From a bacterium UBA4883 (GTDB lineage: Bacteria > Bacillota > Clostridia > Oscillospirales > Acutalibacteraceae), in assembly GCA_002399225.1 (NCBI GenBank), contig DHDF01000035.1, positions 12,425 through 23,766 of the forward strand: a stretch of DNA of 11,342 nucleotides. Reading direction: 5' to 3'. How positions within the stretch are numbered: position 1 is the first letter of the stretch; the number at the start of each line of letters is the position of its first letter. This document shows, one piece after another, positions 1-6,141 of this stretch. The position numbers were made by a program, and so were the translations under genes. The notes below the pieces were generated by a model. The model was given only the letters and a program-made list of their open reading frames with translations, was not told where the DNA came from and did not search any database.

Positions 1-449
1 AACGGGTCGCGCGCGTCGCGATCCATCTTGTTGATGAACGTAAAAATCGGAATATGACGCAGCGTGCAGACCTTGAAAAGCTTGCGCGTTTGCCGCTCCA
101 CGCCCTTGGAGGCGTCAAGCACCATCACGGCGGAATCGGCCGCCATCAGCGTGCGGTAGGTGTCCTCGGAAAAATCCTCGTGGCCCGGGGTGTCCAGAAT
201 ATTGATGCAGTAGCCGCCGTACTGAAACTGCATCGCGGAAGAGGTGACGGAAATTCCCCTCTGCTTTTCAATTTCCATCCAGTCGGAAACCGCGTGCCGC
301 TGTGCTTTTTTCCCCTTGACGGAACCGGCGAGCGCAATGGCGCCGCCGTACAGCAGCAGCTTTTCCGTCAGAGTCGTTTTGCCCGCGTCGGGGTGAGAGA
401 TGATGGCAAAAGTCCTTCTTTTGCCAATCTCGCTTCGGTAGTCAGACAA
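1..449 (-). CDS. prfC: Peptide chain release factor 3, N-terminal part (truncated by window edge)
   Basis: GTPase that recycles RF1 and RF2 from the ribosome after termination; cytoplasmic. The 149 residues visible are the start of the G domain. They contain the P-loop HPDAGKTT (residues 19-26), the switch I segment RGISVTSS (64-71), the G3 motif DTPGHEDF (86-93) and the G4 motif NKMD (140-143). The RGISVTSS form and the long insert between P-loop and switch I favour RF3 over EF-G or LepA. The start is a TTG at 449-447, chosen because GGAGGA lies six bases upstream and the RF3 N-terminus [20 protein letters not shown] aligns from there; there is no in-frame ATG nearby. The gene has its own promoter and is divergent from the degV-like gene. 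The remaining roughly 370 residues lie outside the window. Confidence 0.93.
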   Translation of the reverse strand, partial: MSDYRSEIGKRRTFAIISHPDAGKTTLTEKLLLYGGAIALAGSVKGKKAQRHAVSDWMEIEKQRGISVTSSAMQFQYGGYCINILDTPGHEDFSEDTYRTLMAADSAVMVLDASKGVERQTRKLFKVCTLRHIPIFTFINKMDRDARDP

Positions 450-484
450 TCTAGTTCCTCCAGCCTGTGTGCAATAATATTCTT

Positions 485-513
485 ATTTTAAGACTTTCCG
501 CGCAAATAATCAA
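485..513 (-). promoter_or_regulatory. Sigma70-type promoter of prfC
   Basis: On the minus strand TTGATT (513-508) and TAAAAT (490-485) are separated by exactly 17 bases. The predicted transcription start near 478 gives a leader of about 29 nt with the GGAGGA ribosome binding site. This is a sequence match only. Confidence 0.6.
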
Positions 514-576
514 ATCATTATGAAAAATATTTCTGCGAGCCATCGCGCATTCCGATTTTCCGCCGGAGCCGGACCA

Positions 577-605
577 TTGAAAACCGGTCGGCAACATGCT
601 AAAAT
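577..605 (+). promoter_or_regulatory. Sigma70-type promoter of the degV-like gene, extended -10
   Basis: TTGAAA (577-582) and TAAAAT (600-605) are 17 bases apart, with a TG one base before the -10 box (597-598). The predicted start near 612 leaves a 30-nt leader. This placement makes any translation start upstream of 600 unlikely and supports the ATG at 643. Confidence 0.65.
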
Positions 606-642
606 GGGAATAATTCGGTTAAAACCGGCAGGGAGGTTTCCA

Positions 643-1515
643 ATGAACGCAATCGACAGCATCACTCCGTCCCGCCAAGTAAAGATTACGGCGGACAGCA
701 CCTGCGACCTTTCAGATGCCGTTTTGAACAAATATGGAATTAGTCTTATCCCTTTGTACGTCACGCTCGGCGATAAATCCTACCGCGACAAAATCGAGGT
801 CTCACCCGGCGATCTGGCGGCCTATGTGGAGCAGACGGGGAAACTGCCGAAAACATCCGCCGTAACCGTCAAGGATTACCTGGATGTTTTTACCCCTTAT
901 CAATTAGCCGGAAGAAGCGTCATTCATTTTACCATCGGCAAGTCCATGTCCACCTGTTACCAGAACGCGGTCTGCGCCGCAAAGAAACTGGGAAACGTAT
1001 CTGTCGTTGACAGCCAGAATCTTTCCACGGGGATTGGGCATCTTGCCGTTCACGCGGCAAAGCTTGCGGCGATGGGCCTGGATGCGGACCGCATTCTCCG
1101 CTCCGTGACGAAACTGATCCCAAAAGTGGAAACCAGCTTTGTGATCGATACGCTGACCTATTTATATAAAGGCGGCCGCTGCTCCGCCGTCGCCGCGCTC
1201 GGCGCGAATCTGTTTTCGCTCAAACCTTGCATCGAAGTGCAGAATGGCGCAATGAAGGTTGGAAAAAAATATCGCGGCAGCCTCGAAAAATGCCTTTTGG
1301 CCTATACGAACGACAGGCTGAAAGGGCGTTCTGACCTCGATCTGAGCCGGCTCTTTGTCACCCATTCGCTGCTTCCGCCGCACCTTGCGGAAACCGTTAT
1401 CAAGCAAATCAGGAAGCTGGCTCCGTTTGAGGAAATTATCGAAACGGAAACGAACAGTACGGTCAGCACCCACTGCGGACCGGGAACGCTGGGAATCGTT
1501 TGCCTGAGAAAATAA
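643..1515 (+). CDS. DegV-family fatty-acid-binding protein
   Basis: DegV proteins are soluble two-domain proteins that bind a long-chain fatty acid. In Firmicutes some act as the FakB subunit that presents fatty acid to the kinase FakA; that specific role is not shown here. The 290-residue product has the family's landmarks in order: DSTCDL (18-23), the TSAVTV segment (71-76) where most members read TSQPS, TIGKSMSTCYQNA (97-109), VVDSQNLSTGIG (121-132), the DTLTYLYKGGR block (169-179) and the C-terminal HCGPGTLGI (277-285). The length fits the usual 280-295. The ATG at 643 follows GGGAGG with a 6-base gap and sits just downstream of a good promoter. The reading frame stays open back to 520, but that stretch contains the promoter itself. 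The gene is a single-gene unit closed by the hairpin at 1555-1607. Confidence 0.9.
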   Translation: MNAIDSITPSRQVKITADSTCDLSDAVLNKYGISLIPLYVTLGDKSYRDKIEVSPGDLAAYVEQTGKLPKTSAVTVKDYLDVFTPYQLAGRSVIHFTIGKSMSTCYQNAVCAAKKLGNVSVVDSQNLSTGIGHLAVHAAKLAAMGLDADRILRSVTKLIPKVETSFVIDTLTYLYKGGRCSAVAALGANLFSLKPCIEVQNGAMKVGKKYRGSLEKCLLAYTNDRLKGRSDLDLSRLFVTHSLLPPHLAETVIKQIRKLAPFEEIIETETNSTVSTHCGPGTLGIVCLRK

Positions 1516-1554
1516 ATACAATTTATTCCCGGCTCCGCAGAACGGCGGCCGGGG

Positions 1555-1607
1555 AAAAGCGTGCCCTGCGGCGGCTCATGGAGAGCTGCCGCAGGGCACG
1601 CTTTTTT
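1555..1607 (+). terminator. Strong intrinsic terminator between convergent genes
   Basis: Positions 1555-1572 and 1588-1605 are perfect 18-base inverse complements. With one G-U pair and four more pairs (1574-1577 with 1583-1586) the stem reaches 23 bp around a 5-base loop. A run of six T (1602-1607) closes the degV side. Read from the other strand the hairpin ends in four T, so it may also stop the convergent ECF transporter transcript, less efficiently. Confidence 0.9.
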
Positions 1608-1628
1608 AAGGCTGCGCTTTGCGGACGA

Positions 1629-2204
1629 TTATCCTTTCGCCTTTGCGTTGACCGGGATGCGGATCACGCGGGAAATCGGCTTCCACGCCGCGACGGAGAT
1701 CCCGAAATCAATCATGCTGTGCACCAGGCCGCCGAGCCCGACCAGCAGCAGCACGGAAGTGATATAGCCGCTGGAATAGGTCGCGCTGTTCAGCCGGCCG
1801 CCGAAATAGAAGAAGGTGACGACGACAACCTCACATGCGGCGTGAATCACACCCAGAAACAGCCCGAAGAAAAAGCTGCCTGTGGAAAAAGTCATCGCCC
1901 GCGGGCGCTTTTTCAGCATTGTTGCGCCAATCATCACAAACACGATGTGGCTCAGCGCACGCAGGGCGATCACCAGCGGCAGGCCGGACAGAAAGAAGCC
2001 GAGCGCTGTTCCCAGCGTGACCGCCGCCGCGACCGCCGGCGAGATGAACATGGCAAGAAAAATGGGAACATGGCTTGCCAGGGTGAATGAAGCGGGTCCA
2101 ACCCAGATCTTTGGAAAAACCATCGGGATAACGATTCCCACGGCGCACAGCAGCGCCGAGACGGTCATGGTTTGGACCGACTGAAGTCCGTTTTTGTGAT
2201 TCAT
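1629..2204 (-). CDS. niaX: ECF transporter substrate-binding (S) component, probable niacin transporter NiaX
   Basis: A 191-residue very hydrophobic protein with about six predicted membrane segments, the size and layout of ECF-type vitamin transporter S subunits. Segment 1 contains AxxxA (ALLCA, 17-21), the motif by which S subunits contact EcfT. The block FTLASHVPIFLAMFISP (40-56) and the RALSH stretch (82-86) resemble niacin-class S components as I recall them. Specificity is assigned mainly from the adjacent niacin-responsive repressor NiaR and the operator-like repeat in the promoter. No EcfA or EcfT gene is in the window, so it presumably shares an energising module encoded elsewhere (group II ECF; inference). 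The ATG at 2204 follows AGGAGAG by 9 bases. An S component for another vitamin is the main alternative. Confidence 0.8.
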   Translation of the reverse strand: MNHKNGLQSVQTMTVSALLCAVGIVIPMVFPKIWVGPASFTLASHVPIFLAMFISPAVAAAVTLGTALGFFLSGLPLVIALRALSHIVFVMIGATMLKKRPRAMTFSTGSFFFGLFLGVIHAACEVVVVTFFYFGGRLNSATYSSGYITSVLLLVGLGGLVHSMIDFGISVAAWKPISRVIRIPVNAKAKG

Positions 2205-2249
2205 GGGGTTCCACTCTCCTTTACATACCCCCGGGGCGGGAGCAGTATA

Positions 2250-2270
2250 GTCTTTACATGTGTCTTTACA
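2250..2270. promoter_or_regulatory. Candidate NiaR operator: direct repeat in niaX promoter
   Basis: GTCTTTACA occurs at 2250-2258 and again at 2262-2270, a 12-base start-to-start spacing that puts the copies roughly on the same DNA face. They lie just downstream of the predicted niaX start (near 2276), where a bound repressor would block transcription. NiaR is encoded immediately upstream. Assignment to NiaR is inference from position; I have not matched it to a published NiaR consensus. Confidence 0.55.
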
Positions 2271-2282
2271 CTTGCTATGACT

Positions 2283-2310
2283 ATTTTAACAGAGGAGCAG
2301 AAAAAGTCAA
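2283..2310 (-). promoter_or_regulatory. Sigma70-type promoter of niaX
   Basis: Minus-strand TTGACT (2310-2305) and TAAAAT (2288-2283) are 16 bases apart. The -35 box begins 17 bases after the niaR stop codon, so niaX can be transcribed separately from niaR. The predicted start is near 2276, directly ahead of the repeated GTCTTTACA elements. Confidence 0.65.
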
Positions 2311-2327
2311 GCCCCGATTCTCGGTCT

Positions 2328-2849
2328 TTAATGCTCAAACAAAATTTTTTCTCGTTTGAGCTTTTCCAACACGCGGCGGTAAGCATCTTCATTCGGGCAG
2401 GAAAGAGTGTGAAGATGCACGCCGCCGGTCAGGTTGCAGAGCGGCAGCGCCCGGCTTTTGTCCAGTTTGCGCACGAAGCTGTCCACATCATACCGGGAAA
2501 AGACCTGAAGCCGCCCGGAGATCTGACCGTAGACGGCGTGTTCCACAATCACGTCGAGAGCGCCGCAGCCGTTGTCCACCACGGCATACAGTTCGCGGGC
2601 GATGCTTTCGCGGTTATGACGGCAGGCAACCGTTCGGATCATTTCCCCCGGACGCGCATCGGCACTTTCCAGAAGATAACCGCGGGGCGTTGCGGTGATC
2701 GGCTGGTTTGCCGCGCGCAGCAGCGCAATATCCCCTACGATGACCTGCCGGCTGACCTTTAGCCATTTGGCAAGTGCCCCCGCGCTGACCGGTCCGCCGC
2801 CGCGCTTCAGCCGTTCCAGAATCTGTTCCCTGCGATCCGATGGATTCAA
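2328..2849 (-). CDS. niaR: Niacin-responsive transcriptional repressor NiaR (HTH + 3H domain)
   Basis: A 173-residue cytoplasmic regulator. An N-terminal winged helix of the HTH_11 class covers about residues 5-60 (REQILERLKRGGGPVSAGAL then LKVSRQVIVGDIALLR). The 3H domain follows at about 70-170 and carries its conserved histidines: H78, H104 in VEHAVYGQ, and H145/H147 in GGVHLHT. NiaR (YrxA) proteins repress NAD-synthesis or niacin-uptake genes when niacin is abundant. The ECF transporter gene follows on the same strand with a repeat-bearing promoter between, fitting this role. The start is TTG at 2849, chosen because AGGAG lies 9 bases upstream (2863-2859) and the family N-terminus fits. 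No terminator lies between niaR and niaX, so read-through is likely. Confidence 0.9.
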   Translation of the reverse strand: MNPSDRREQILERLKRGGGPVSAGALAKWLKVSRQVIVGDIALLRAANQPITATPRGYLLESADARPGEMIRTVACRHNRESIARELYAVVDNGCGALDVIVEHAVYGQISGRLQVFSRYDVDSFVRKLDKSRALPLCNLTGGVHLHTLSCPNEDAYRRVLEKLKREKILFEH

Positions 2850-2875
2850 TGCCGCTCGCTCCTTCCTTTTTGCCT

Positions 2876-2881
2876 ATCATA
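2876..2881 (-). promoter_or_regulatory. Possible -10 element upstream of niaR
   Basis: Minus-strand TATGAT (2881-2876) lies 27 bases upstream of the niaR TTG start, between the terminator at 2946-3005 and the gene. No convincing -35 box is seen at the right distance. I see no copy of the GTCTTTACA repeat here, so autoregulation is not supported. Confidence 0.3.
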
Positions 2882-2945
2882 CCATAAAAAAGAAAGAAAA
2901 TCACTCCGGCGGGCAAATCCACGCGGTGATCTGAATCGTTTCTGC

Positions 2946-3005
2946 AAAAAAATTTCCTCAAAACCGCCTTGCCGCCATCAGGTGCGGCTTTGCGGGTTTG
3001 AGGAA
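2946..3005 (-). terminator. Intrinsic terminator of the small minus-strand gene
   Basis: The stem pairs 2954-2962 with 2997-3005, 2964-2967 with 2992-2995 and 2971-2975 with 2984-2988, interrupted by one mismatch and a 3x3 internal loop, with an 8-base apical loop. On the minus strand the stem is followed by seven T (2952-2946). It lies 24 bases past the stop codon at 3030, supporting that small ORF as a transcribed gene. Confidence 0.85.
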
Positions 3006-3029
3006 GAAGGGAGGGGGCCGGTTCTGTGT

Positions 3030-3206
3030 TCAGGCGGGGGACATGCGGCGCTCCACGCGGCCGCGGAACTCCTCGTAGGATCGGCTGCCGTTGAGCAGCC
3101 GCAGCTGTTCCGCATCCGGCAGGGACAGAAAATAGGCTTTTAATCTTTTTTCTCCTTCATTCAGTTTCGAAGGAAATGGAAATTCGGTATAACCAGAATA
3201 ATTCAT
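3030..3206 (-). CDS. Small protein of unknown function, 58 aa
   Basis: I do not recognise this family. The 58-residue product is soluble and highly charged. It opens with the aromatic stretch MNYSGYTEFPFPSKL, then a helix-like region EGEKRLKAYFLSLPDAEQLR (20-39) and ends RVERRMSPA. There is no signal peptide, membrane segment or cysteine pair. Evidence that it is real: an intrinsic terminator sits right after its stop, nothing competes with it on the other strand, and its composition is protein-like. The start is uncertain: ATG at 3206 is used here; a GTG three codons earlier (3215) is in frame but overlaps the GGGTGAG that could serve as ribosome binding site. It is transcribed divergently from the dehydrogenase gene. 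No clear promoter for it was found. Confidence 0.6.
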   Translation of the reverse strand: MNYSGYTEFPFPSKLNEGEKRLKAYFLSLPDAEQLRLLNGSRSYEEFRGRVERRMSPA

Positions 3207-3223
3207 CGTTCTCACCCGAAGCT

Positions 3224-3249
3224 TATTTTGTGGCTTCGTTCACAAAATA
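3224..3249. repeat. Inverted repeat upstream of the small gene
   Basis: TATTTTGTG (3224-3232) and CACAAAATA (3241-3249) are perfect 9-base inverse complements around an 8-base spacer. A second, overlapping pair CGAAGC (3218-3223) and GCTTCG (3233-3238) would be mutually exclusive with it. The site is about 20 bases upstream of the -35 box of the dehydrogenase promoter and 18 bases upstream of the small gene's ATG. It could be a regulator site for either gene; this is conjecture. Confidence 0.45.
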
Positions 3250-3271
3250 TACAAGGCAAAGCAGGAAAGAT

Positions 3272-3300
3272 TTGACAAATTCGATTTGGAATGATATACT
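3272..3300 (+). promoter_or_regulatory. Consensus sigma70 promoter of the dehydrogenase-iclR operon
   Basis: TTGACA (3272-3277) matches consensus perfectly, TATACT (3295-3300) is one base off, and the spacing is 17. A TG at 3292-3293 gives an extended -10. This is the best promoter in the window. The predicted start near 3307 gives a leader of about 145 nt. Confidence 0.85.
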
Positions 3301-3317
3301 CATTACAAATATTAAAA

Positions 3318-3342
3318 GATCATTTCACTATGTGAAATGATC
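3318..3342. promoter_or_regulatory. Perfect palindrome, candidate operator of the IclR regulator
   Basis: GATCATTTCAC (3318-3328) and GTGAAATGATC (3332-3342) are exact 11-base inverse complements with a TAT centre. The site begins about 11 bases after the predicted transcription start of the dehydrogenase-iclR operon, so a protein bound here would block RNA polymerase. There is no T tract after it, so it is not an ordinary terminator. Being symmetric it could also fold as an RNA hairpin at the transcript's 5' end and protect it from decay. The link to the IclR protein is inference from the shared operon. Confidence 0.7.
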
Positions 3343-3451
3343 GAATGCGATGGTTTTTACTGGCTGGCCTAGTCGGCCTGAACTTCATAAGAGAGATAGA
3401 TCTGATAGATAAGGAAAGACCGAACCAAATTTCAGGAAGGAAGAGATTACA

Positions 3452-4411
3452 ATGAAAATCAGTCTTTTGGAACCGCTGGGCGTGCCGGAGCGCGTCATCC
3501 GTGAGATGTCCGCCAAGCTGACGAAATTGGGGCATGAGTTTGTCTATTATGACACGAAAACAACTGATCCCAAGGAGCTGGCGGAGCGTTCCAAAGATTC
3601 TGATATTGTGATGATTGCCAACAATCCTTATCCAAACGAAGTGGTGGAAGCGGCCGAAAAGCTGAAAATGCTGGCGGTTGCTTTCACGGGGATCGACCAT
3701 GTGGGTCTTGCGGCGTGCAAAAAGAAAAGCGTTGCCGTATGCAACTGCGCCGGTTACTCGAACGAGACGGTAGCGGAGCTTACGGTGGGCCTTGCGGTCG
3801 GCGTCCTGCGCCATGCGCGGCAGGCGGATGAGGCGGCCCGGACCGGGAAGACGGCTGCGGGGCTGACGGGGCGTGAAATCTGCGGGCGCACGGTCGGCAT
3901 TGTCGGCACCGGGCGCATCGGAGTGCGTGCGGCACAGCTCTTCGGCGCATTCGGGGCCAGTCTGCTCGGCTTCGCGCGCCATGAATCGGAGGCGGCAAGG
4001 GCCTCGGGAATCCGGTTTGTCGGGCTGGAAAAACTGTTGCAGAACAGCGACATCGTTTCCTTGCATCTGCCGCTCACGGCCGAAACCAGAAAGATGTTCG
4101 GGAAAAAGCAGTTTGATCAGATGAAACCCGGAGCTATTTTCCTTAACTGCGCGCGCGGCGCGATTGTGGACAACGGGGCTTTGGCGGAAGCTCTGAACAC
4201 CGGCAGGATCGCGGGCGCCGGTGTTGACGTGTTTGACATGGAGCCGCCAATTCCGCAGGACTATCCGCTGTTGCACGCGAAAAACATTCTTCTTACGCCC
4301 CATGTGGCGTTTGCTTCCGAAGAATCCATGCTGCGCCGTGCGAAGATCGAGTTTGACAATGTGGAAGCCTATCTTGCAGGCAAGCCGCAAAATGTTTGCA
4401 AGCTTTCATGA
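3452..4411 (+). CDS. D-isomer specific 2-hydroxyacid dehydrogenase
   Basis: NAD(P)-dependent enzyme interconverting a 2-keto acid and a D-2-hydroxy acid; cytoplasmic. At 319 residues it has normal family length. The nucleotide-binding fold holds GTGRIG (152-157) after a hydrophobic strand (GRTVGIV). The catalytic arginine is R235 in NCARGAIVD, the glutamate E264 in GVDVFDMEPP and the histidine H284 in LTPHVAF. The N-terminal substrate domain contains AVAFTGIDHVGLAACK (75-90), also typical. I cannot tell the substrate; the glyoxylate/hydroxypyruvate reductase and phosphoglycerate dehydrogenase branches share these motifs, but it lacks the C-terminal ACT domain of long SerA forms. The ATG at 3452 follows a purine-rich GGAAGGAAGAG. 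It is first in an operon with the IclR regulator, overlapping it by ATGA, which suggests a catabolic or substrate-induced role. Confidence 0.9.
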   Translation: MKISLLEPLGVPERVIREMSAKLTKLGHEFVYYDTKTTDPKELAERSKDSDIVMIANNPYPNEVVEAAEKLKMLAVAFTGIDHVGLAACKKKSVAVCNCAGYSNETVAELTVGLAVGVLRHARQADEAARTGKTAAGLTGREICGRTVGIVGTGRIGVRAAQLFGAFGASLLGFARHESEAARASGIRFVGLEKLLQNSDIVSLHLPLTAETRKMFGKKQFDQMKPGAIFLNCARGAIVDNGALAEALNTGRIAGAGVDVFDMEPPIPQDYPLLHAKNILLTPHVAFASEESMLRRAKIEFDNVEAYLAGKPQNVCKLS

Positions 4412-5223
4412 GCGGCAATCCTCCGGAACGGAGCGGCGATTCGCTCAAGCAGAATCAGTCTGTGGAGAAGGCTTTCCGGATCCTTGAGGCGATGGCGTCT
4501 TATCGGCAGCCCGTGCAGCTGTGGCTGTTGGCGGAATTGACCGGATGCCCGTCCAGCACGGTGGTCCGCTTTCTGCACACGCTGATAAAGCTGGGCTATG
4601 TCCGGCAGGATCCGCAAACTAAAAAATATTTTCTCACCTTTCGGTTGTGCCGCCTGGCGGGGCAGATCCGCAGCTCAAACCCGCTCAACAGAATCGCAAG
4701 GCCGGTCATGGAAGAGCTTGCGCGGCAGTGCAAAGAGTCCGTCTGCCTCGCAGTGGAAGAGAAAAACCGCGCGGTTTACATCGAGGTGGTGGACGGCCCG
4801 GATCAACTGGTGCGTTCCCTTCAGCGGATTGGCAACAGCTCTCCGATGTACTGCACGGGAGTCGGCAAACTGCTTCTTTTGAACCGCTCGCCGGAAGAGA
4901 TGAGCCTGTTTTTCCGGCAGGAAACGCTGGAACGCTTCACCCGGAACACCTTTACGCAGCCGGAAGCGGTTCTGACGGAACTGCAGCGGGTACGAGTGCG
5001 GGGGTATGCGTTTGACAACGAAGAATGTGAGATCGGCGCAAGATGTATTGCGGTTCCGATTCGGGATTTTACGGGCCGGATCGCGGCGGGACTCAGTGTG
5101 ACGGGAACCGTGTTTCAGATCAACGGCGAATTTGTGGAAAAGAACCTTCCGCGGATTCGGGCTGCGGCCGATGAAATCTCAGAAATTTTAGGATATTCTG
5201 CCAATCAGGCAGAAGAGGAATGA
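4408..5223 (+). CDS. IclR-family transcriptional regulator
   Basis: A 271-residue DNA-binding protein. The N-terminal winged helix spans about residues 16-72 (NQSVEKAFRILEAMASY, then ELTGCPSSTVVRFLHTL as the recognition region). The IclR effector domain covers about 90-265 and includes YCTGVGKLLL (148-157), corresponding to the conserved HxTAxGKxxL, and GYAFDNEECEIGARCIAVPI (199-218). The start is ATG at 4408, which overlaps the dehydrogenase stop as ATGA. No strong Shine-Dalgarno precedes it, so translational coupling is likely. An in-frame TTG at 4396 is less likely for the same reason. It probably controls its own operon through the palindrome at 3318-3342. Activator or repressor action and the ligand cannot be read from sequence. 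Confidence 0.92.
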   Translation: MSGNPPERSGDSLKQNQSVEKAFRILEAMASYRQPVQLWLLAELTGCPSSTVVRFLHTLIKLGYVRQDPQTKKYFLTFRLCRLAGQIRSSNPLNRIARPVMEELARQCKESVCLAVEEKNRAVYIEVVDGPDQLVRSLQRIGNSSPMYCTGVGKLLLLNRSPEEMSLFFRQETLERFTRNTFTQPEAVLTELQRVRVRGYAFDNEECEIGARCIAVPIRDFTGRIAAGLSVTGTVFQINGEFVEKNLPRIRAAADEISEILGYSANQAEEE

Positions 5224-5250
5224 CTTTTGTCATTCCTCTTCTGCTTTATT
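5209..5250 (+). terminator. Hairpin overlapping the iclR stop codon
   Basis: Positions 5209-5224 and 5229-5244 are perfect 16-base inverse complements around TTTT, followed by TTTATT (5245-5250). The left arm encodes the last four residues and stop codon of iclR; the right arm ends one base before the last T-rich stretch that includes the aguB stop. It fills the whole 22-base convergent gap. The T tract is weak on the plus strand and absent on the minus strand, so termination of aguB by it is doubtful. Confidence 0.75.
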
Positions 5251-6124
5251 GAATTTCGGTAGTGCCGTCCAGAGTCAGAAGCGGGCGGTACAAATCCGGT
5301 CTGCGGTCACGGAATACCCCCCATTCAGCGCGCTGAACCGCAAATGCGTCCAAGTCGAACGACGCGGTCAGAACCGCTTCTTCCGTGCGCCCGGCCTCCG
5401 CGAGAATTTCTCCGGTTGGCCCGGCGATAAAGGAAGAGCCGTAAAATTCAATGGAAGAAGCTCCGACGGTTTCCCGCCCGACCCGATTGGAGGCGACAAC
5501 CGGCACAAGATTGCAGGCGGCGTGTCCCGCCATGCAGCGCTGCCAGTGATCTTTGGAATCCACCCCGGGAGCTTCTGGTTCCGAACCGATTGCGGTCGGA
5601 TAAAGCAGCAGCTCCGCTCCTTGCAGCGCCATGCAGCGGGCGGCCTCCGGGAACCACTGATCCCAGCAGATGCCGACGCCGATTCGCCCAAACTTGGTGT
5701 TCCACACCCGGAAGCCCGTGTCACCCGGGTTAAAATAAAATTTTTCCTCATATCCCGGTCCGTCCGGAAGATGGCTTTTGCGGTAGACGCCCAGCAGGCT
5801 GCCGTCTGAATCGATCACGGCGACGGAATTATACATTGCGTTATTTTTCTTCTCATAAAAACTGACAGGAATTACGACTTTCAGCTCTTTTGCGACGGAG
5901 CGGAAATGCCGCACGGCGGTACTTTGCTCTGTTTCAGCCGCCAGAGCGTAGAGGGCCGCGTCTTCCCGCTGGCAGAAATAGAGCGTTTCGAACAGCTCCT
6001 GAAGCAGGACGATCTGCGCGCCCCGCGCGGCGGCCGCCCGCACCATGCCGTCTGCTTTTTCGAGGTTTTCCGCCGGCGACTCCGCACAGCTCATCTGAGT
6101 CGCGGCGACCGTTACATTTCTCAA
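5246..6124 (-). CDS. aguB: N-carbamoylputrescine amidase
   Basis: Nitrilase-superfamily hydrolase that converts N-carbamoylputrescine to putrescine, CO2 and ammonia; cytoplasmic. At 292 residues it has the usual length. The catalytic triad is complete: E43 in LLQELFE, K116 in YRKSHLP and C153 in GICWDQWFPE. Other family marks are GPGYEEKFYFNPG (122-134), LLLYPTAIGSEP (172-183) and the ASNRVG segment (211-216). The start is TTG at 6124, 7 bases after GGAAGGA; the conserved VTVAATQM strand follows directly. It lies 17 bases downstream of the agmatine deiminase gene on the same strand, so the two form a complete agmatine-to-putrescine route. A general C-N hydrolase is the alternative, but neighbour and motifs make AguB likely. 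Confidence 0.93.
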   Translation of the reverse strand: MRNVTVAATQMSCAESPAENLEKADGMVRAAAARGAQIVLLQELFETLYFCQREDAALYALAAETEQSTAVRHFRSVAKELKVVIPVSFYEKKNNAMYNSVAVIDSDGSLLGVYRKSHLPDGPGYEEKFYFNPGDTGFRVWNTKFGRIGVGICWDQWFPEAARCMALQGAELLLYPTAIGSEPEAPGVDSKDHWQRCMAGHAACNLVPVVASNRVGRETVGASSIEFYGSSFIAGPTGEILAEAGRTEEAVLTASFDLDAFAVQRAEWGVFRDRRPDLYRPLLTLDGTTEIQ

Positions 6125-6141
6125 TTGATTTTCCTTCCGTT

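Noticed and set aside
520..642. In-frame 41-codon N-terminal extension of the degV-like gene
   Set aside because: The stretch contains the gene's own promoter (577-605) and the ATG at 643 has a good ribosome binding site and matches DegV N-termini.
3320..4390. 356-codon open frame on the minus strand
   Set aside because: It is antisense to the dehydrogenase, which has all family motifs; the product is arginine- and histidine-rich and low in family-like features, as expected for a GC-rich shadow frame.
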